Positions 36,602-45,481 of a stretch of 64,000 nucleotides of DNA are shown here, piece by piece. The DNA comes from Limimaricola pyoseonensis (GTDB lineage Bacteria > Pseudomonadota > Alphaproteobacteria > Rhodobacterales > Rhodobacteraceae). A model generated the notes under the pieces. The model was not told the DNA's origin, searched no databases, and saw nothing but the letters and a program-made list of their open reading frames with translations. The translations under genes and the position numbers were made by a program. The number at the start of each line of letters is the position of its first letter. Position 1 is the stretch's first letter. The stretch covers positions 62,001-126,000 of the forward strand of contig NZ_FNAT01000003.1 of the NCBI RefSeq assembly GCF_900102015.1, in the 5' to 3' direction.

Positions 36602-37165
36602 TCAGTCGCCGGGGTGGACCGCGCCGTGCCACAGGCCCGGATCCTCGGTCACGAAGCCCGATTCGTGCAGCCCGAGCCGGGCGTCGCGCCCGAGCCCCGG
36701 AATCGCGTGGTCGAGCCCGCCGCGCACCCGGCAGAAGCCGTGCTCCAGCGCCACGAGCCGGCCGCCATCGGCCGCGCGCAGCCGCGCCGTCGCCACCTCG
36801 AGCGGCCGCGCCTCGGGCAGGTCGAGCCGGTTGAGCGGCACCGCCATCCAGGCCGGGGTGAAGCCGAGATCGAGATCCTCGCCCGGCACCGCCTCCTGCC
36901 CGTCGAGCGCGAAGCCGCCGTCGCGCCGCGCGATCCGGTAGGCCACCGGCCGCTCGCCGCGGAAACCGGTCACGTCGGCGCCGGTGCAGCGCCAGCCCAC
37001 GTCGCAGCGCAGCGCGTAGTCGAGCGCGACCACCTCGCCCGCCTCGTCCCAGCGGGCATGTCCCACCAGCAGCCAGCCGCCCTCGACCCGGGCCATGCGG
37101 CAACGGTCGGTGCCATCGCGGTCGAGACGGTGCCAGATCACGCTGGCGACGGTGGTGCCGGTCAT
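36602..37165 (-). CDS. Putative glycolipid-binding domain protein
   Basis: 187 residues. SVIWHRLDRDGTDRCRMARV near the start, GWLLVGHARWDEAGEVVALDY and DLDLGFTPAWMAVPLNRLDL match the PF06475-type (PA1994-like) family, described as a spiral beta-roll with possible glycolipid binding. No signal peptide. The family assignment comes from memory of the sequence pattern; the function is unproven. Confidence 0.78.
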   Translation of the reverse strand: MTGTTVASVIWHRLDRDGTDRCRMARVEGGWLLVGHARWDEAGEVVALDYALRCDVGWRCTGADVTGFRGERPVAYRIARRDGGFALDGQEAVPGEDLDLGFTPAWMAVPLNRLDLPEARPLEVATARLRAADGGRLVALEHGFCRVRGGLDHAIPGLGRDARLGLHESGFVTEDPGLWHGAVHPGD

Positions 37166-37286
37166 GCGGAACGCTCCACAGGCATGGAAAGACTCGCTTT
37201 TCGCCTTGCGAAATGGTGGCACGGCCCATGCGCGCCTGTCCACGCCGCTGCTTGCCGGGCCTGTGGCCGTCCCGTAACGTCGCGCC

Positions 37287-37754
37287 ATGGCACCCCCGCT
37301 CCGCCCCCGCCCGTTCCGCCCCCGCGCGATCGGCGAGATCGCGATCCGCTGCGCCGATCCGACGCGCATGGCGCGTTTCTACGAGGAGGTGATCGGTCTC
37401 GAGCGCCTGTCCGGCGAAGACGACGCCCCGATCATCTTCCTGAAGGTGGCCGACGGATATGCGGGTCACACGGCCGTGGTGGCGCTGTTCCGGTTCGATG
37501 CGGGCGGTGTCGCGGTCCCCGCGCCCGGCGGCCGCCCCGCGACCGGGGCGGGCTCGTCGCTGCATCACCTCGCGCTGTCGATGGACCATGCCGAGCAGGA
37601 GCAGGCCATGGCGTGGTACGACGAGATCGGCCAGCCCTACCGGGTCGAGCATTTCGGCTGGATCGGCTGGCGCGGCGTGTTCATCACCGACCCCGAGGGC
37701 AACACGGTGGAACTCGTGGCCTACGACGCCTCGGAGCTGTCCTCCAAAAGCTGA
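37287..37754 (+). CDS. VOC family (glyoxalase/bleomycin-resistance type) protein
   Basis: 155 residues with the two beta-alpha-beta-beta-beta modules of the vicinal oxygen chelate superfamily: IRCADPTRMARFYEEVIGLERL and HHLALSMDHAEQEQAMAWYDE, ending in GVFITDPEGNTVELVAYD, where H and E may bind a metal. Substrate unknown. The 3' end overlaps convergent recQ by 34 bp. Confidence 0.87.
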   Translation: MAPPLRPRPFRPRAIGEIAIRCADPTRMARFYEEVIGLERLSGEDDAPIIFLKVADGYAGHTAVVALFRFDAGGVAVPAPGGRPATGAGSSLHHLALSMDHAEQEQAMAWYDEIGQPYRVEHFGWIGWRGVFITDPEGNTVELVAYDASELSSKS

Positions 37755-39796
37755 AGGAAGGCGCGGCCGAAGCGCTCGGCATGGCGCGGGCCGATCAGCC
37801 GCTCCAGCGCCGCCATGTCGCGCGGCTTGGCGCTGGCGACGCGGGCCAGCTCCTTGGCCGAGCAACTCATCGGCTTCTCCATCCCGTCCGGTCCGCGATG
37901 CAGGTCGGCCTGCGCCGCCATCAGCCGGTCGTAGAGCGAGCCCGCCTCGCGCCCCGCCAGCCTGCGCCGCGCCGGGTGCACCTCTTCCTCGGCGCCGGTG
38001 ATCACGGCGAGGAACTCGCGCCCGTAGCTTTCGAGCTTCTTCGCCCCCACCCCGCCGATCCGCGCCATCTGGTCGAGCGTCGAAGGTTTCGTCTCGGCCA
38101 TCTCGATCAGCGTGCGGTCGGTGAAGATGATGTAGGCCGGCAGGTTCGCCGCCTCGGCCAGCGCGCGCCGCTTGGCCTTGAGCGCGGAAAGCAGCGGAGC
38201 ATCCTCTTCTGACACCATGGCCCGCACCTTCGGGCCGGAGCGTGCGGATTTGATCGTGTCCTTGCGGAGCACGATGCTTTCCTCGCCCCGCAGGATCGGG
38301 CGCGCGGCCTCGGTCATCCTGAGCGCGCCGTGGCGCTCGGGGTCGGGGCGCATCAGGTCGCGGCCCATGATCTGCCGGAAGATCGCCTGCCACTGCGCCT
38401 TGGAATGGCCCTTGCCCACCCCGAAGGTCGGCAGGCCGTCATGGCCACGCTGGCGCACCTTCTCGGTCTCGTTGCCCATGACGATGTCGATCAGATGGCC
38501 CGCGCCGAAGCTTTCGCCCGTGCGCAGCGCCGCCGACAACGCCATGCGCACCGGCTGGGTGGCATCGAAGGTCTCGGGCGGCTTGTCGCAGAGGTCGCAA
38601 TGGCCGCAGGGCTCGCCCGGCGCCTCGCCGAAATAGCCCAGAAGCACCTTGCGGCGGCAATCCAGCGCCTCGGCGAGGCCCAGCAGCGCGTTGAGCCGGC
38701 CGTGATCAGCGGCGCGGCGCTCGGGCGGGGCCAGCCCCTCGTCGATCTGCTGGCGGCGGTAGCGGATGTCGTCGGGGCCGTAGAGCGTGAGCGTTTCCGA
38801 CGGCGCGCCGTCGCGCCCGGCGCGGCCGATCTCCTGATAGTAGGCCTCGATGCTCTTGGGCAGGTCGGCATGCGCGACCCAGCGGATGTCGGGCTTGTCG
38901 ATGCCCATGCCAAAGGCGACCGTCGCCGCCACGATTAGCCCGTCCTCGCGCTGGAAGCGGGTCTCGGCCTCGCGCCGGGCGTCGGCCTCCATGCCGCCAT
39001 GGTAGTACAGCGCCGAATGCCCGGCCTCCGACAGCGCCTTGGCGAGGCTCTCGGTCTTGGCGCGGGTGCCGCAATAGACGATGCCGGACTGGCCGCGCCG
39101 GGCTGCGGCGAAGTCGAGGATCTGCCGGCGCGGGCTGTCCTTCACCGCGAAGGCGAGGTGGATGTTCGGCCGGTCGAAGCCGCGCAGGAAGGTCTCGGGC
39201 TGGGTGCCGCCGAAGAGCTTCTGCACGATCTCCTCGCGGGTCTCGGCGTCGGCGGTGGCGGTGAAGGCGGCGAGCGGCACGCCGAGCTGGCGCTTCAGCT
39301 CGCCGATGCGCAGGTAGTCGGGGCGGAAATCGTGGCCCCATTGGCTGACGCAATGCGCCTCGTCGACGGCGATGAGCGAGGTGCCGGCGCGCTGCAAGAG
39401 CGGCACCGTCGCGCCGGAGGCCAGCCGCTCGGGCGCCATGTAAAGGAGCTTCAGCCGGCCCTCGCGCAGGCTTTCGAGCACCGCGTCGGTCTCCTCGGGC
39501 GTGTTGCCCGACGTGAGCGCGCCGGCCTCGACCCCGGCCTCGCGCAGGCCGCGCACCTGGTCGCGCATGAGCGCGATCAGCGGCGAGATCACCACCGTGA
39601 CGCCGTCGCGCGCCAGCGCGGGCAGCTGGTAGCACAACGACTTGCCGCCGCCCGTGGGCATGATCGCCAGCGTGTCGCGCCCGGCGGTGACGGCGTCGAC
39701 GATCTCCTCCTGCCCGGGGCGGAAGGCGTCGAAGCCGAACACGTCGCGCAGGAAGCTCACCGGGCTCATCTTGGGCGTCACCTCGGGCTGGGTCAT
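37721..39796 (-). CDS. recQ: ATP-dependent DNA helicase RecQ
   Basis: 691 residues. Walker A MPTGGGKSLCYQLPAL, DEAHC box, AFTATAD, motif VI QEIGRAGRDGAPSE, a zinc-binding RQC part (CRRK, CGHCDLC) and an HRDC domain near 515-595 (YIIFTDRTLIEMAETKPST). A further C-terminal extension of about 90 residues is usual for alphaproteobacterial RecQ. It acts in recombination repair in the RecF pathway. Confidence 0.96.
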   Translation of the reverse strand: MTQPEVTPKMSPVSFLRDVFGFDAFRPGQEEIVDAVTAGRDTLAIMPTGGGKSLCYQLPALARDGVTVVISPLIALMRDQVRGLREAGVEAGALTSGNTPEETDAVLESLREGRLKLLYMAPERLASGATVPLLQRAGTSLIAVDEAHCVSQWGHDFRPDYLRIGELKRQLGVPLAAFTATADAETREEIVQKLFGGTQPETFLRGFDRPNIHLAFAVKDSPRRQILDFAAARRGQSGIVYCGTRAKTESLAKALSEAGHSALYYHGGMEADARREAETRFQREDGLIVAATVAFGMGIDKPDIRWVAHADLPKSIEAYYQEIGRAGRDGAPSETLTLYGPDDIRYRRQQIDEGLAPPERRAADHGRLNALLGLAEALDCRRKVLLGYFGEAPGEPCGHCDLCDKPPETFDATQPVRMALSAALRTGESFGAGHLIDIVMGNETEKVRQRGHDGLPTFGVGKGHSKAQWQAIFRQIMGRDLMRPDPERHGALRMTEAARPILRGEESIVLRKDTIKSARSGPKVRAMVSEEDAPLLSALKAKRRALAEAANLPAYIIFTDRTLIEMAETKPSTLDQMARIGGVGAKKLESYGREFLAVITGAEEEVHPARRRLAGREAGSLYDRLMAAQADLHRGPDGMEKPMSCSAKELARVASAKPRDMAALERLIGPRHAERFGRAFLQLLEDSSEAS

Positions 39797-39823
39797 GCCG
39801 CTCGCAGGGGGCGCGGCATCTGG

Positions 39824-39849
39824 TTACTTTGCTCTGAAAATACTCATGG
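39824..39849 (-). repeat. Half-copy of dispersed GTATTT...GAG..AAGT element
   Basis: TTACTTTGCTCTGAAAATAC between recQ and the YggT gene matches the arm sequence of the paired elements at 50316-50545. Confidence 0.6.
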
Positions 39850-39876
39850 CCCCGGCGGCGGGGCCCGCGCGCCGCG

Positions 39877-40164
39877 TCAGTAGAACGCGGCGGCGTTGTT
39901 CCTCAGCACGATCTCGATGGCGTAGATGCCGACCAGCACCACCAGCGGCGCGAGGTCGAGCCCGCCCATCTGCGGCAGGATGCGGCGCACCGGGCCGTAG
40001 AGCGGCTCGAGCAGGCGCGACAGCCCGTCCCAGATCTGCGCCACGAGCGGCTGGCGCAGGTTCAGCACCTGGAAGCTGATCAGCCAGCTCATGATGAAAT
40101 GCGCGAAGATGAGGAAGGTGGCGATGTCGAGGATCAACATCAGGATCTGGTAGAGCGAGGTCAT
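39877..40164 (-). CDS. YggT family membrane protein
   Basis: 95 residues with two hydrophobic segments (about 5-30 and 68-88) around the conserved LEPLYGPVRRILPQMGGLDLAP. YggT proteins are small inner-membrane proteins, linked in plants and bacteria to membrane or cell-division functions and osmotic tolerance; the role here is unproven. The start was placed at the ATG at 40164, where the family begins. Confidence 0.9.
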   Translation of the reverse strand: MTSLYQILMLILDIATFLIFAHFIMSWLISFQVLNLRQPLVAQIWDGLSRLLEPLYGPVRRILPQMGGLDLAPLVVLVGIYAIEIVLRNNAAAFY

Positions 40165-40319
40165 CGGCGGTCCCGTCCGGCTTTGGTCGCCTAGACAGGT
40201 AAGGATCGGCCGGCCCAAGGGCAATCCTCGTGATCCGCGACGCGCCGTCCCCCGCGTCAATGTTGACCTTGGCGTCAGCCTCGCCCAGTTTCGCCGCGAC
40301 CCAAGGCCCGGAGTATTCG

Positions 40320-40889
40320 ATGTATCCCTTCATCCGCATGATCTGGCAGTTCTGGCGGCATCGCGACGACGCGGCGCTGCCGGTGACGGGCACGCATGTC
40401 AGCCGGCACATCGTCCTGCCCTGGGATCTCGACTTCTGGAACGAGCTGAACAACGGCCGCACGCTGACGCTCTACGACATGGGCCGGATGCCGCTGTCGC
40501 AGCGCGCCGGCATCATCCCGGCGCTGAGGCGCGAGGGCTGGGGCATGGTGGTGGCCGGGGTCTCGGTGCGCTACCGCCGCCGGGTGCAGGGCTTCGCGCG
40601 CATCACCATGAAGAGCCGCGCGGTCTGCTGGGACGAGCGCTTCGTCTACACCGAGCAGGCGATGTTCCGCGCCGATGGCGAGGCGACCAGCCATGCCATG
40701 GTCCGGCTCGCCGTCACCGACCGCAAGAAGGGCGGCACCGTCGCCCCGGCGCGTCTGATGGAATCGATGGGGCTGGACCCGGTCTCGCCGCCGATGCCGG
40801 GCTGGATCGCCGACTGGGTGCGCGCCGAGAACGAGCGCCCCTGGCCGCCGATGGCCGACGACGCGGCGCAGGCGATGGCGGCGGAATAG
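40320..40889 (+). CDS. Hotdog-fold thioesterase (THEM6-like)
   Basis: 189 residues. VLPWDLDFWNELNNGRTLTLYDMGR near 33-57 is the active-site region of 4HBT-like proteins of the THEM6/MesH type (LDxN-like pattern), followed by GVSVRYRRRVQGFARITMKS and ERFVYTEQAMFR. Likely acyl-CoA thioesterase activity. The ATG at 40320 is chosen as the region before it lacks conservation and holds a possible promoter (TTGACC-N17-CAGTTT, 40263-40291). Confidence 0.82.
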   Translation: MYPFIRMIWQFWRHRDDAALPVTGTHVSRHIVLPWDLDFWNELNNGRTLTLYDMGRMPLSQRAGIIPALRREGWGMVVAGVSVRYRRRVQGFARITMKSRAVCWDERFVYTEQAMFRADGEATSHAMVRLAVTDRKKGGTVAPARLMESMGLDPVSPPMPGWIADWVRAENERPWPPMADDAAQAMAAE

Positions 40890-40933
40890 GGAACGGCCGG
40901 GCGGGCGCGACGCCCCCGCCCGGCACGGGGCCC

Positions 40934-41065
40934 CTAGCGGCCCTTCTTCTCCCCGAGCGAAACCGGCTTGGCCGCGCCGGAATTGGCGGTGGCCAGGACC
41001 TTCGGTTTTTCCTGCTTGGGTTTCTTCGCTTCGCGATTGCCGCGTCTGTGGTCGCCTTTGCCCAT
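40934..41065 (-). CDS. Small basic protein, 43 residues, conserved-looking
   Basis: A short frame too small for most gene finders. It starts MGKGDHRRGNREAKKPKQEK and ends SLGEKKGR; about 40% of residues are Lys, Arg, Gly or Glu. The MGKGD-RRGNREAKKPK-type start is one I associate with tiny conserved alphaproteobacterial proteins of unknown function. The frame fills the gap between convergent neighbours and has a proper stop. Its strong positive charge suggests nucleic-acid or ribosome binding. Confidence 0.7.
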   Translation of the reverse strand: MGKGDHRRGNREAKKPKQEKPKVLATANSGAAKPVSLGEKKGR

Positions 41066-41378
41066 CGTGATCCCGCATGCTGACATCTCCGCCCGGCGAC
41101 AGGCCGGACGGACCGTTCCCGATGCAAATCAAGGTTGCCTGACCTTCGTCAGGGCGGTGATTCTGGCAGGGCGCGGCCCGGTCCGACTCTGGCCCGAGTC
41201 GGGGCCGTTCCGCGCAATGAGGATGCTAGGCGCGCCCCGATCTTCCCGCAAGCGTCCCGAGAGGGCGGCACGGCTGCCGCAGCCCGGCCGCGATCTGCCC
41301 CCTTGCACCCCGCCGGCGGTTGCCCCCCGGCCCGTCCGCCTGTCTGATCCGCGGCAACGAGAGGCGCGGGGACGAAGC

Positions 41379-42740
41379 ATGGCGAGCAGGAAACGCATCT
41401 GGGGCTGGATGATCTTCGACCTTGCGCAGCAGCCCTATGCCACGCTCGGCCTCACCTTCATCTTCGCGCCCTATTTCGCCGCCGTGGCGACCGAGCGCTT
41501 CGCCCGCGAGGGGCTCGACCCCGGCCTGGCGGATGCCCGCGCGCAGTCGCTCTGGGCCTCGGGGCAGACCGTGGCGGGGCTGGTGATCGCCTTCACCGCG
41601 CCGGTGCTGGGCGCGATGGCCGACGCCTCGGGGCGGCGGATGCCGTGGATCGCGGGCTTCTCGGTGATCACCGTGATCTGCGCGGCGCTGCTGTGGATGC
41701 TCACGCCAGACGGGTCGATGCTGGTGCCGGCGCTGGCGCTGTTCTTCGCGGGCTTCGTCGCCGCCGAGAGCGCCACCAACGTCAACAACGCGCTGCTGCC
41801 CTCGCTCGCCACCGGGCCGATGATCGGCCGGATCTCGGGCTCGGGCGCGGCGCTGGGCTACTGGGGCGGCGTCGCCTCGCTGATCATCATGCTTCTGCTT
41901 CTGGCCGAGAACGACCGGGGCGTGACGCTGCTCGGTCGCCCGCCGGCCTTCGGGCTCGACCCCGAGGCGCGCGAGGGCACCCGCGCGGTCGGGCCGGTGA
42001 TCGCGATCTGGTACGCGGTCTTCATCATCCCCTTCTTCGCCTGGGTGCGCGACGCGGGGCCGGTGGCGCGGGCGAAGGTGACGCCGCGCGTGGTCATGTC
42101 GCGGCTCGGCGAGGTGCTGCGCGACGTGATGCGGCGGCCCAGCCTCGCGGCCTTTCTCGGCGCCTCGATGCTCTATCGCGACGCGCTGGCGGCGGTCTAC
42201 GCCTTCGGCGGCATCTACGCGACGCTGGTGCTGGGCTGGTCGGTGATCCAGATCGGCGTGTTCGGCATCATCGGCGCGATCGCGGCGGCGGTGCTGACAT
42301 GGGCCGGCGGCCTGGCCGACCAGCGGCTCGGCCCCAAGCCGGTGATCCGCTTCTGCTGCTGGGTGCTGATCGGCGTCTCGGTGCTGGTGGTGTCGATGAG
42401 CCGCGATAGCCTGTTCGGCGTCACGCTGGCCGAGGGCTCGCGCCTGCCCGACATCCTGTTCTACCTCTGCGGCGCGCTGATCGGCGGCGCGGGCGGGGCG
42501 CTCTACGCGGCCTCGCGCAGCCTGATGGTGCGCCATGCCGACCCGACGCGCGCCACCGAGGCCTTCGGTCTCTTCGCGCTGTCGGGCCGCGCCACGGCCT
42601 TTCTCGCGCCGATGAGCATCGGGCTCGCCACATGGATGAGCGGATCGACGCGCGCCGGGCTGATCCCGGTGATCGTGCTGTTCGCCCTTGGGCTGTTTCT
42701 GCTACGCTGGGTGGATAGAAACGGAGATCGAGCAGCATGA
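41379..42740 (+). CDS. UMF1/Atg22-like MFS transporter
   Basis: 453 residues with about 12 membrane helices. WGWMIFDLAQQPYATLGLTF near 9-28, PVLGAMADASGRRMPWI near 78-94, NALLPSLA and ALGYWGGVASL are characteristic of the UMF1 (Atg22-like) MFS subfamily, related to vacuolar amino-acid effluxers. Substrate unknown. The ATG at 41379 follows a GAGG-like site. Its stop overlaps the mepA start by four bases. Confidence 0.88.
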   Translation: MASRKRIWGWMIFDLAQQPYATLGLTFIFAPYFAAVATERFAREGLDPGLADARAQSLWASGQTVAGLVIAFTAPVLGAMADASGRRMPWIAGFSVITVICAALLWMLTPDGSMLVPALALFFAGFVAAESATNVNNALLPSLATGPMIGRISGSGAALGYWGGVASLIIMLLLLAENDRGVTLLGRPPAFGLDPEAREGTRAVGPVIAIWYAVFIIPFFAWVRDAGPVARAKVTPRVVMSRLGEVLRDVMRRPSLAAFLGASMLYRDALAAVYAFGGIYATLVLGWSVIQIGVFGIIGAIAAAVLTWAGGLADQRLGPKPVIRFCCWVLIGVSVLVVSMSRDSLFGVTLAEGSRLPDILFYLCGALIGGAGGALYAASRSLMVRHADPTRATEAFGLFALSGRATAFLAPMSIGLATWMSGSTRAGLIPVIVLFALGLFLLRWVDRNGDRAA

Positions 42741-43642
42741 TCCGCCCCCTCGCCGCCGCCCTACTGGCGCTCGGCCTCGTTGCCTGCGGGCGCGAGGATC
42801 CGGCCCCGCGCGCCATGATCTCGACCCAGAACGCGCAGGACCAGCGCGTCGCCAAGGAGCTGTTCGGCCGAATCTCGACCGCCTCGTCGCAGCGCTCCGA
42901 ATCGATCGGCTTCTACTCGAAGGGCTGCATGGCCGGCGGCGCGCAGCTGGCCGAGACCGGCCCGACCTGGCAGGCGATGCGGCTGTCGCGCAACCGCAAC
43001 TGGGCCCAGCCCGAAACGCTCGATTACGTGCAGGACCTGAGCCGCGTCGCCGCCACCCTGCCCGGCTGGAACGGCATCTATGTCGGCGACATGAGCCAGC
43101 CGCGCGGCGGCCCGATGCTGACCGGCCATGCCAGCCATCAGACCGGGATCGACATCGACATCTGGCTGCGCCCCGCCGACCGGCTCGACCTTTCGGTGGC
43201 CGAGCGCGAATCCATCTCCTCGATCGACATGCAGGCGCGCGGCGGCGCCTACACCAACGACAACTGGACGCCGGCGCATGAGGCGCTTCTGAAGGCCGCG
43301 GCCTCGGACCCGCGCACCGCGCGGATCTTCATCTTCCCCGGCGCCAAGGTCGCGATGTGCGACAGCGCCACGGGCGACCGGTCGTGGCTCGGCAAGATCC
43401 GGCCCTGGTACGGGCACAACACGCATTTCCACGTGCGGCTGAACTGCCTGCCGGGCGACCCGTCCTGCGAGGGGCAGGAGCCGCCGCCGCCGGGCGACGG
43501 CTGCGAGGAGGCGCGGGAATGGCAGCGCAACATCCTCAACCCGCCGCCGCCGGACCCCGACGCGCCGCCGCCCGCGCCCAAGCGCGAGACCCGCATGTCC
43601 GACCTGCCCGCGCAATGCGCCTCCGTGCTGACGAGCGACTGA
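42737..43642 (+). CDS. mepA: Penicillin-insensitive murein endopeptidase
   Basis: 301 residues. LAS-type zinc peptidase that cuts D-Ala-mDAP cross-links: motif [14 protein letters not shown] (H131, H134, D139-D141 region) and HFHVRLNC near 238 give the metal ligands, and paired cysteines match the MepA disulfides. Unlike E. coli MepA, the signal ends in LVAC (C17), so it seems to be a lipoprotein. The C-terminal 50 residues are Pro-rich. Coupled to the UMF1 gene upstream and followed after 4 bases by the phytase-esterase-like gene. Confidence 0.93.
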   Translation: MIRPLAAALLALGLVACGREDPAPRAMISTQNAQDQRVAKELFGRISTASSQRSESIGFYSKGCMAGGAQLAETGPTWQAMRLSRNRNWAQPETLDYVQDLSRVAATLPGWNGIYVGDMSQPRGGPMLTGHASHQTGIDIDIWLRPADRLDLSVAERESISSIDMQARGGAYTNDNWTPAHEALLKAAASDPRTARIFIFPGAKVAMCDSATGDRSWLGKIRPWYGHNTHFHVRLNCLPGDPSCEGQEPPPPGDGCEEAREWQRNILNPPPPDPDAPPPAPKRETRMSDLPAQCASVLTSD

Positions 43643-43646
43643 CCCG

Positions 43647-44504
43647 ATGAAACCACTCGTACTGGCCGCGATGCTGCTCGGCGGCGCGCCGTCGCAGCAG
43701 CCGGCGACCTATCTGGGCAGCTACACCTGGCCCGAGGAGGCGCATGGCCTGGGCGGCTTCTCGGCGCTCGAGACCGACGCGCAGGGACAGGGCTTCGTGA
43801 TGCTGAGCGACCGCGCCCGGATGCTCGACGGGCGCTTCCTGCGCGACGAACAGGGCCGGATTACCGGCGTCGAGATCGAGGAGGAGGGCCCGCTGCGCAA
43901 CGGGCCCGACGGGCTGATGAGCGGGCCGCACGCCGACAGCGAGGGGCTGGCGATCGACGCCTCGGGCCGGCGCTGGATCTCCTTCGAGGGCCGCGCCCGG
44001 GTGCGGGCCGAGACCGGCCGCGACGGGCCGGAGCTTCTGCCCGAGCCCGCGGCCTTCCGCGAGATGCAGCTCAACAGCGCGCTCGAGGCGCTGGCGGTGG
44101 GCTCTGACGGCGCGCTCTACACCATCCCCGAACGCTCCGGCCGGGTCGACCGGCCCTTCCCGGTCTATCGCTGGCGCGCCGGCGCCTGGGACGAGGCCTT
44201 CCAGGTCCCGCGGCGCGACGCCTTCCTGGTGACCGGGGCCGATATCGGGCCGGACGGGCGGTTCTACCTGCTCGAGCGGGATTTCGTCGGGGTCGGCTTC
44301 CGCAGCCGGGTGCGCCGCTTCGCGCTGGACGGCTCGAACGAGGAGGTGCTGCTCGAGACCGGCGTGGGCGTGCATGACAACCTCGAGGGGCTGTCGGTCT
44401 GGCAGGACGCGGCCGGCCGGATCCGCCTCACCATGGTCTCCGACGACAATTTCCGCTTCTTCCAGACCACCGAGTTCGTGGAATACGCGCTGCCGGCCGA
44501 GTGA
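43647..44504 (+). CDS. Esterase-like activity of phytase family protein
   Basis: 285 residues. A short N-terminal hydrophobic segment could be a signal peptide. [20 protein letters not shown] near 34-53, [19 protein letters not shown] near 112-130, [20 protein letters not shown] and [20 protein letters not shown] are repeated blades of the beta-propeller PF13449 family. Probably periplasmic; catalytic function unproven. Confidence 0.85.
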   Translation: MKPLVLAAMLLGGAPSQQPATYLGSYTWPEEAHGLGGFSALETDAQGQGFVMLSDRARMLDGRFLRDEQGRITGVEIEEEGPLRNGPDGLMSGPHADSEGLAIDASGRRWISFEGRARVRAETGRDGPELLPEPAAFREMQLNSALEALAVGSDGALYTIPERSGRVDRPFPVYRWRAGAWDEAFQVPRRDAFLVTGADIGPDGRFYLLERDFVGVGFRSRVRRFALDGSNEEVLLETGVGVHDNLEGLSVWQDAAGRIRLTMVSDDNFRFFQTTEFVEYALPAE

Positions 44505-44524
44505 GGGGCCGTTGAGCGGCAAGA

Positions 44525-44553
44525 TTGACGCGCGGGGTCCGGGGGTGTAGCTG
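44525..44553 (+). promoter_or_regulatory. Probable sigma-70 promoter of yhhQ
   Basis: TTGACG (44525-44530), 17-base spacer, TAGCTG (44548-44553). The best housekeeping-type match in the window. It leaves a 5' leader of about 50 nt with a CCCCGCGCGCGGGG palindrome. No preQ1 aptamer could be recognised in that leader. Confidence 0.6.
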
Positions 44554-44611
44554 CCCTTGTCCCCGCGCGCGGGGGCCAAGTGCCGCACCCTTGCCAAAAC
44601 GGACCCCTGCA

Positions 44612-45244
44612 ATGCGACTTCTTCCCGGCATCATCGCCATGGCCGCCATCGTGCTGGCCTCCAACATCCTCGTGCAGTTCCTGATCCTCGACGGTCTGCT
44701 GACATGGGGCGCCTTCACCTACCCCTTCGCCTTTCTCGTCACCGACCTGACCAACCGCTTCTACGGCGCGCAGGACGCGCGAAAGGTCGTGCTGGCCGGC
44801 TTCGTAACCGGCATCGCCTGCTCGCTGATCGGCACGCAGGTCATGCTCGAATACGGGCCCGCCGTGACGCTGCGCGTCGCCGTCGCCTCGGCCACCGCCT
44901 TCCTGGTGGCGCAGCTTCTCGACATCGGCGTGTTCGACCGCCTGCGCGAGGGCAGCTGGTGGCGCGCGCCTCTGGTGTCGTCGGTGGCGGGCGCCACGGT
45001 GGACACCGCGCTCTTCTTCTCGATCGCCTTCGCCGGCGTCTTCAACGGCATCGTGCCCGGCGCCGACGCGCATGTGACCTGGGCGCAGGAGGCGGTGCCC
45101 TTCCTGACCGCGGGGCCGCTGGCGCCGCTCTGGGTGTCGCTCGCCGTGGCCGACTGGTGTGTGAAGATCGCCCTCACCTTGATCGCCCTGCTGCCGTTCC
45201 GCCTGATTGTCAGGCTTCGGCAACAATCCCCTTCCGCGGCGTAA
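44612..45244 (+). CDS. yhhQ: Queuosine precursor transporter (YhhQ/DUF165)
   Basis: 210 residues with about six membrane helices. GAFTYPFAFLVTDLTNRFYG near 33-52 carries the family PFxFLVTDLxNxxYG pattern, and SSVAGATVDTALFFSIAF and VADWCVKIALTLIALLPFRL follow. YhhQ-type proteins import preQ0/preQ1 or queuine for tRNA queuosine synthesis. The ATG at 44612 gives the normal length. A weak stem plus TTTTTT at 45254-45259 after the stop may end its transcript. Confidence 0.9.
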   Translation: MRLLPGIIAMAAIVLASNILVQFLILDGLLTWGAFTYPFAFLVTDLTNRFYGAQDARKVVLAGFVTGIACSLIGTQVMLEYGPAVTLRVAVASATAFLVAQLLDIGVFDRLREGSWWRAPLVSSVAGATVDTALFFSIAFAGVFNGIVPGADAHVTWAQEAVPFLTAGPLAPLWVSLAVADWCVKIALTLIALLPFRLIVRLRQQSPSAA

Positions 45245-45262
45245 ACGCACGGATTTTTTCGT

Positions 45263-45291
45263 TTGACGAACGCCCGATCCATGCCAGCTTT
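45263..45291 (+). promoter_or_regulatory. Possible promoter of arfB leader RNA
   Basis: TTGACG (45263-45268), 17-base spacer, AGCTTT (45286-45291). A good -35 and mediocre -10. Transcription from about 45298 would start 28 bases before the short leader ORF. Confidence 0.4.
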
Positions 45292-45325
45292 GGGTCAGGC
45301 GAAACTCAAGAAAGGAGGTGATCCA

Positions 45326-45382
45326 GTGTCGAGAAGGGTATTGGAGAAATGTGTCGGGACAGCTCGGGGGGCGCGCGGCTGA
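45326..45382 (+). CDS. Leader ORF of 18 codons with extreme Shine-Dalgarno
   Basis: GTG start at 45326, TGA at 45380-45382; product MSRRVLEKCVGTARGARG if GTG is read as Met. The SD core GGAGG at 45314-45318 lies 7 bases before the GTG, in an 18-base perfect anti-rRNA match, so initiation should be very strong or ribosomes should be held. The peptide is Arg/Gly-rich and ends ARGARG-stop. No homologue was recognised. Its place before a terminator and a ribosome-rescue gene suggests a regulatory leader peptide. Confidence 0.5.
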   Translation: MSRRVLEKCVGTARGARG

Positions 45383-45450
45383 GGCAGCCCTTGGCCAAGA
45401 GGCACCCCGGGTGGGCCCCGGTCTAACCGACCCACCTCCTTAACTTCGGA

Positions 45451-45481
45451 GGGCCGTTCCCATCGCCGGGAACGGCCCTTT
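45451..45481 (+). terminator. Rho-independent terminator before arfB
   Basis: GGGCCGTTCCC (45451-45461), loop ATCGCC, GGGAACGGCCC (45468-45478), then TTT. A perfect 11-bp stem 44 bases upstream of the arfB ATG, which therefore needs read-through or its own promoter. Confidence 0.85.

Larger units (their letters stand above)
45298..45481 (+). ncRNA. Candidate regulatory leader / small RNA with SD and anti-SD elements
   Basis: AGAAAGGAGGTGATCCAG (45309-45326) equals the reverse complement of the alphaproteobacterial 16S rRNA 3' end over 18 bases. CACCTCCTT (45433-45441) is a perfect 9-base complement of AAGGAGGTG (45312-45320) and mimics the rRNA anti-SD. CTCC-rich bases 45435-45439 can instead pair locally with GGAGG (45448-45452). 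An 11-bp terminator closes the segment at 45451-45481. A short ORF lies between the SD and anti-SD. The arrangement looks like a translation-responsive leader or sRNA; no known Rfam family was recognised from memory. Confidence 0.5.

Noticed and set aside
44554-44611. preQ1 riboswitch upstream of yhhQ
   Set aside because: Expected by analogy with other yhhQ genes, but the leader lacks a recognisable preQ1-I hairpin with A-rich tail; only a GC palindrome is present.
45309-45326. Fragment of a 16S rRNA gene (reverse strand)
   Set aside because: The match covers only the 3' terminal 18 bases; nothing beyond resembles 16S rRNA, and it sits at SD distance from a start codon.
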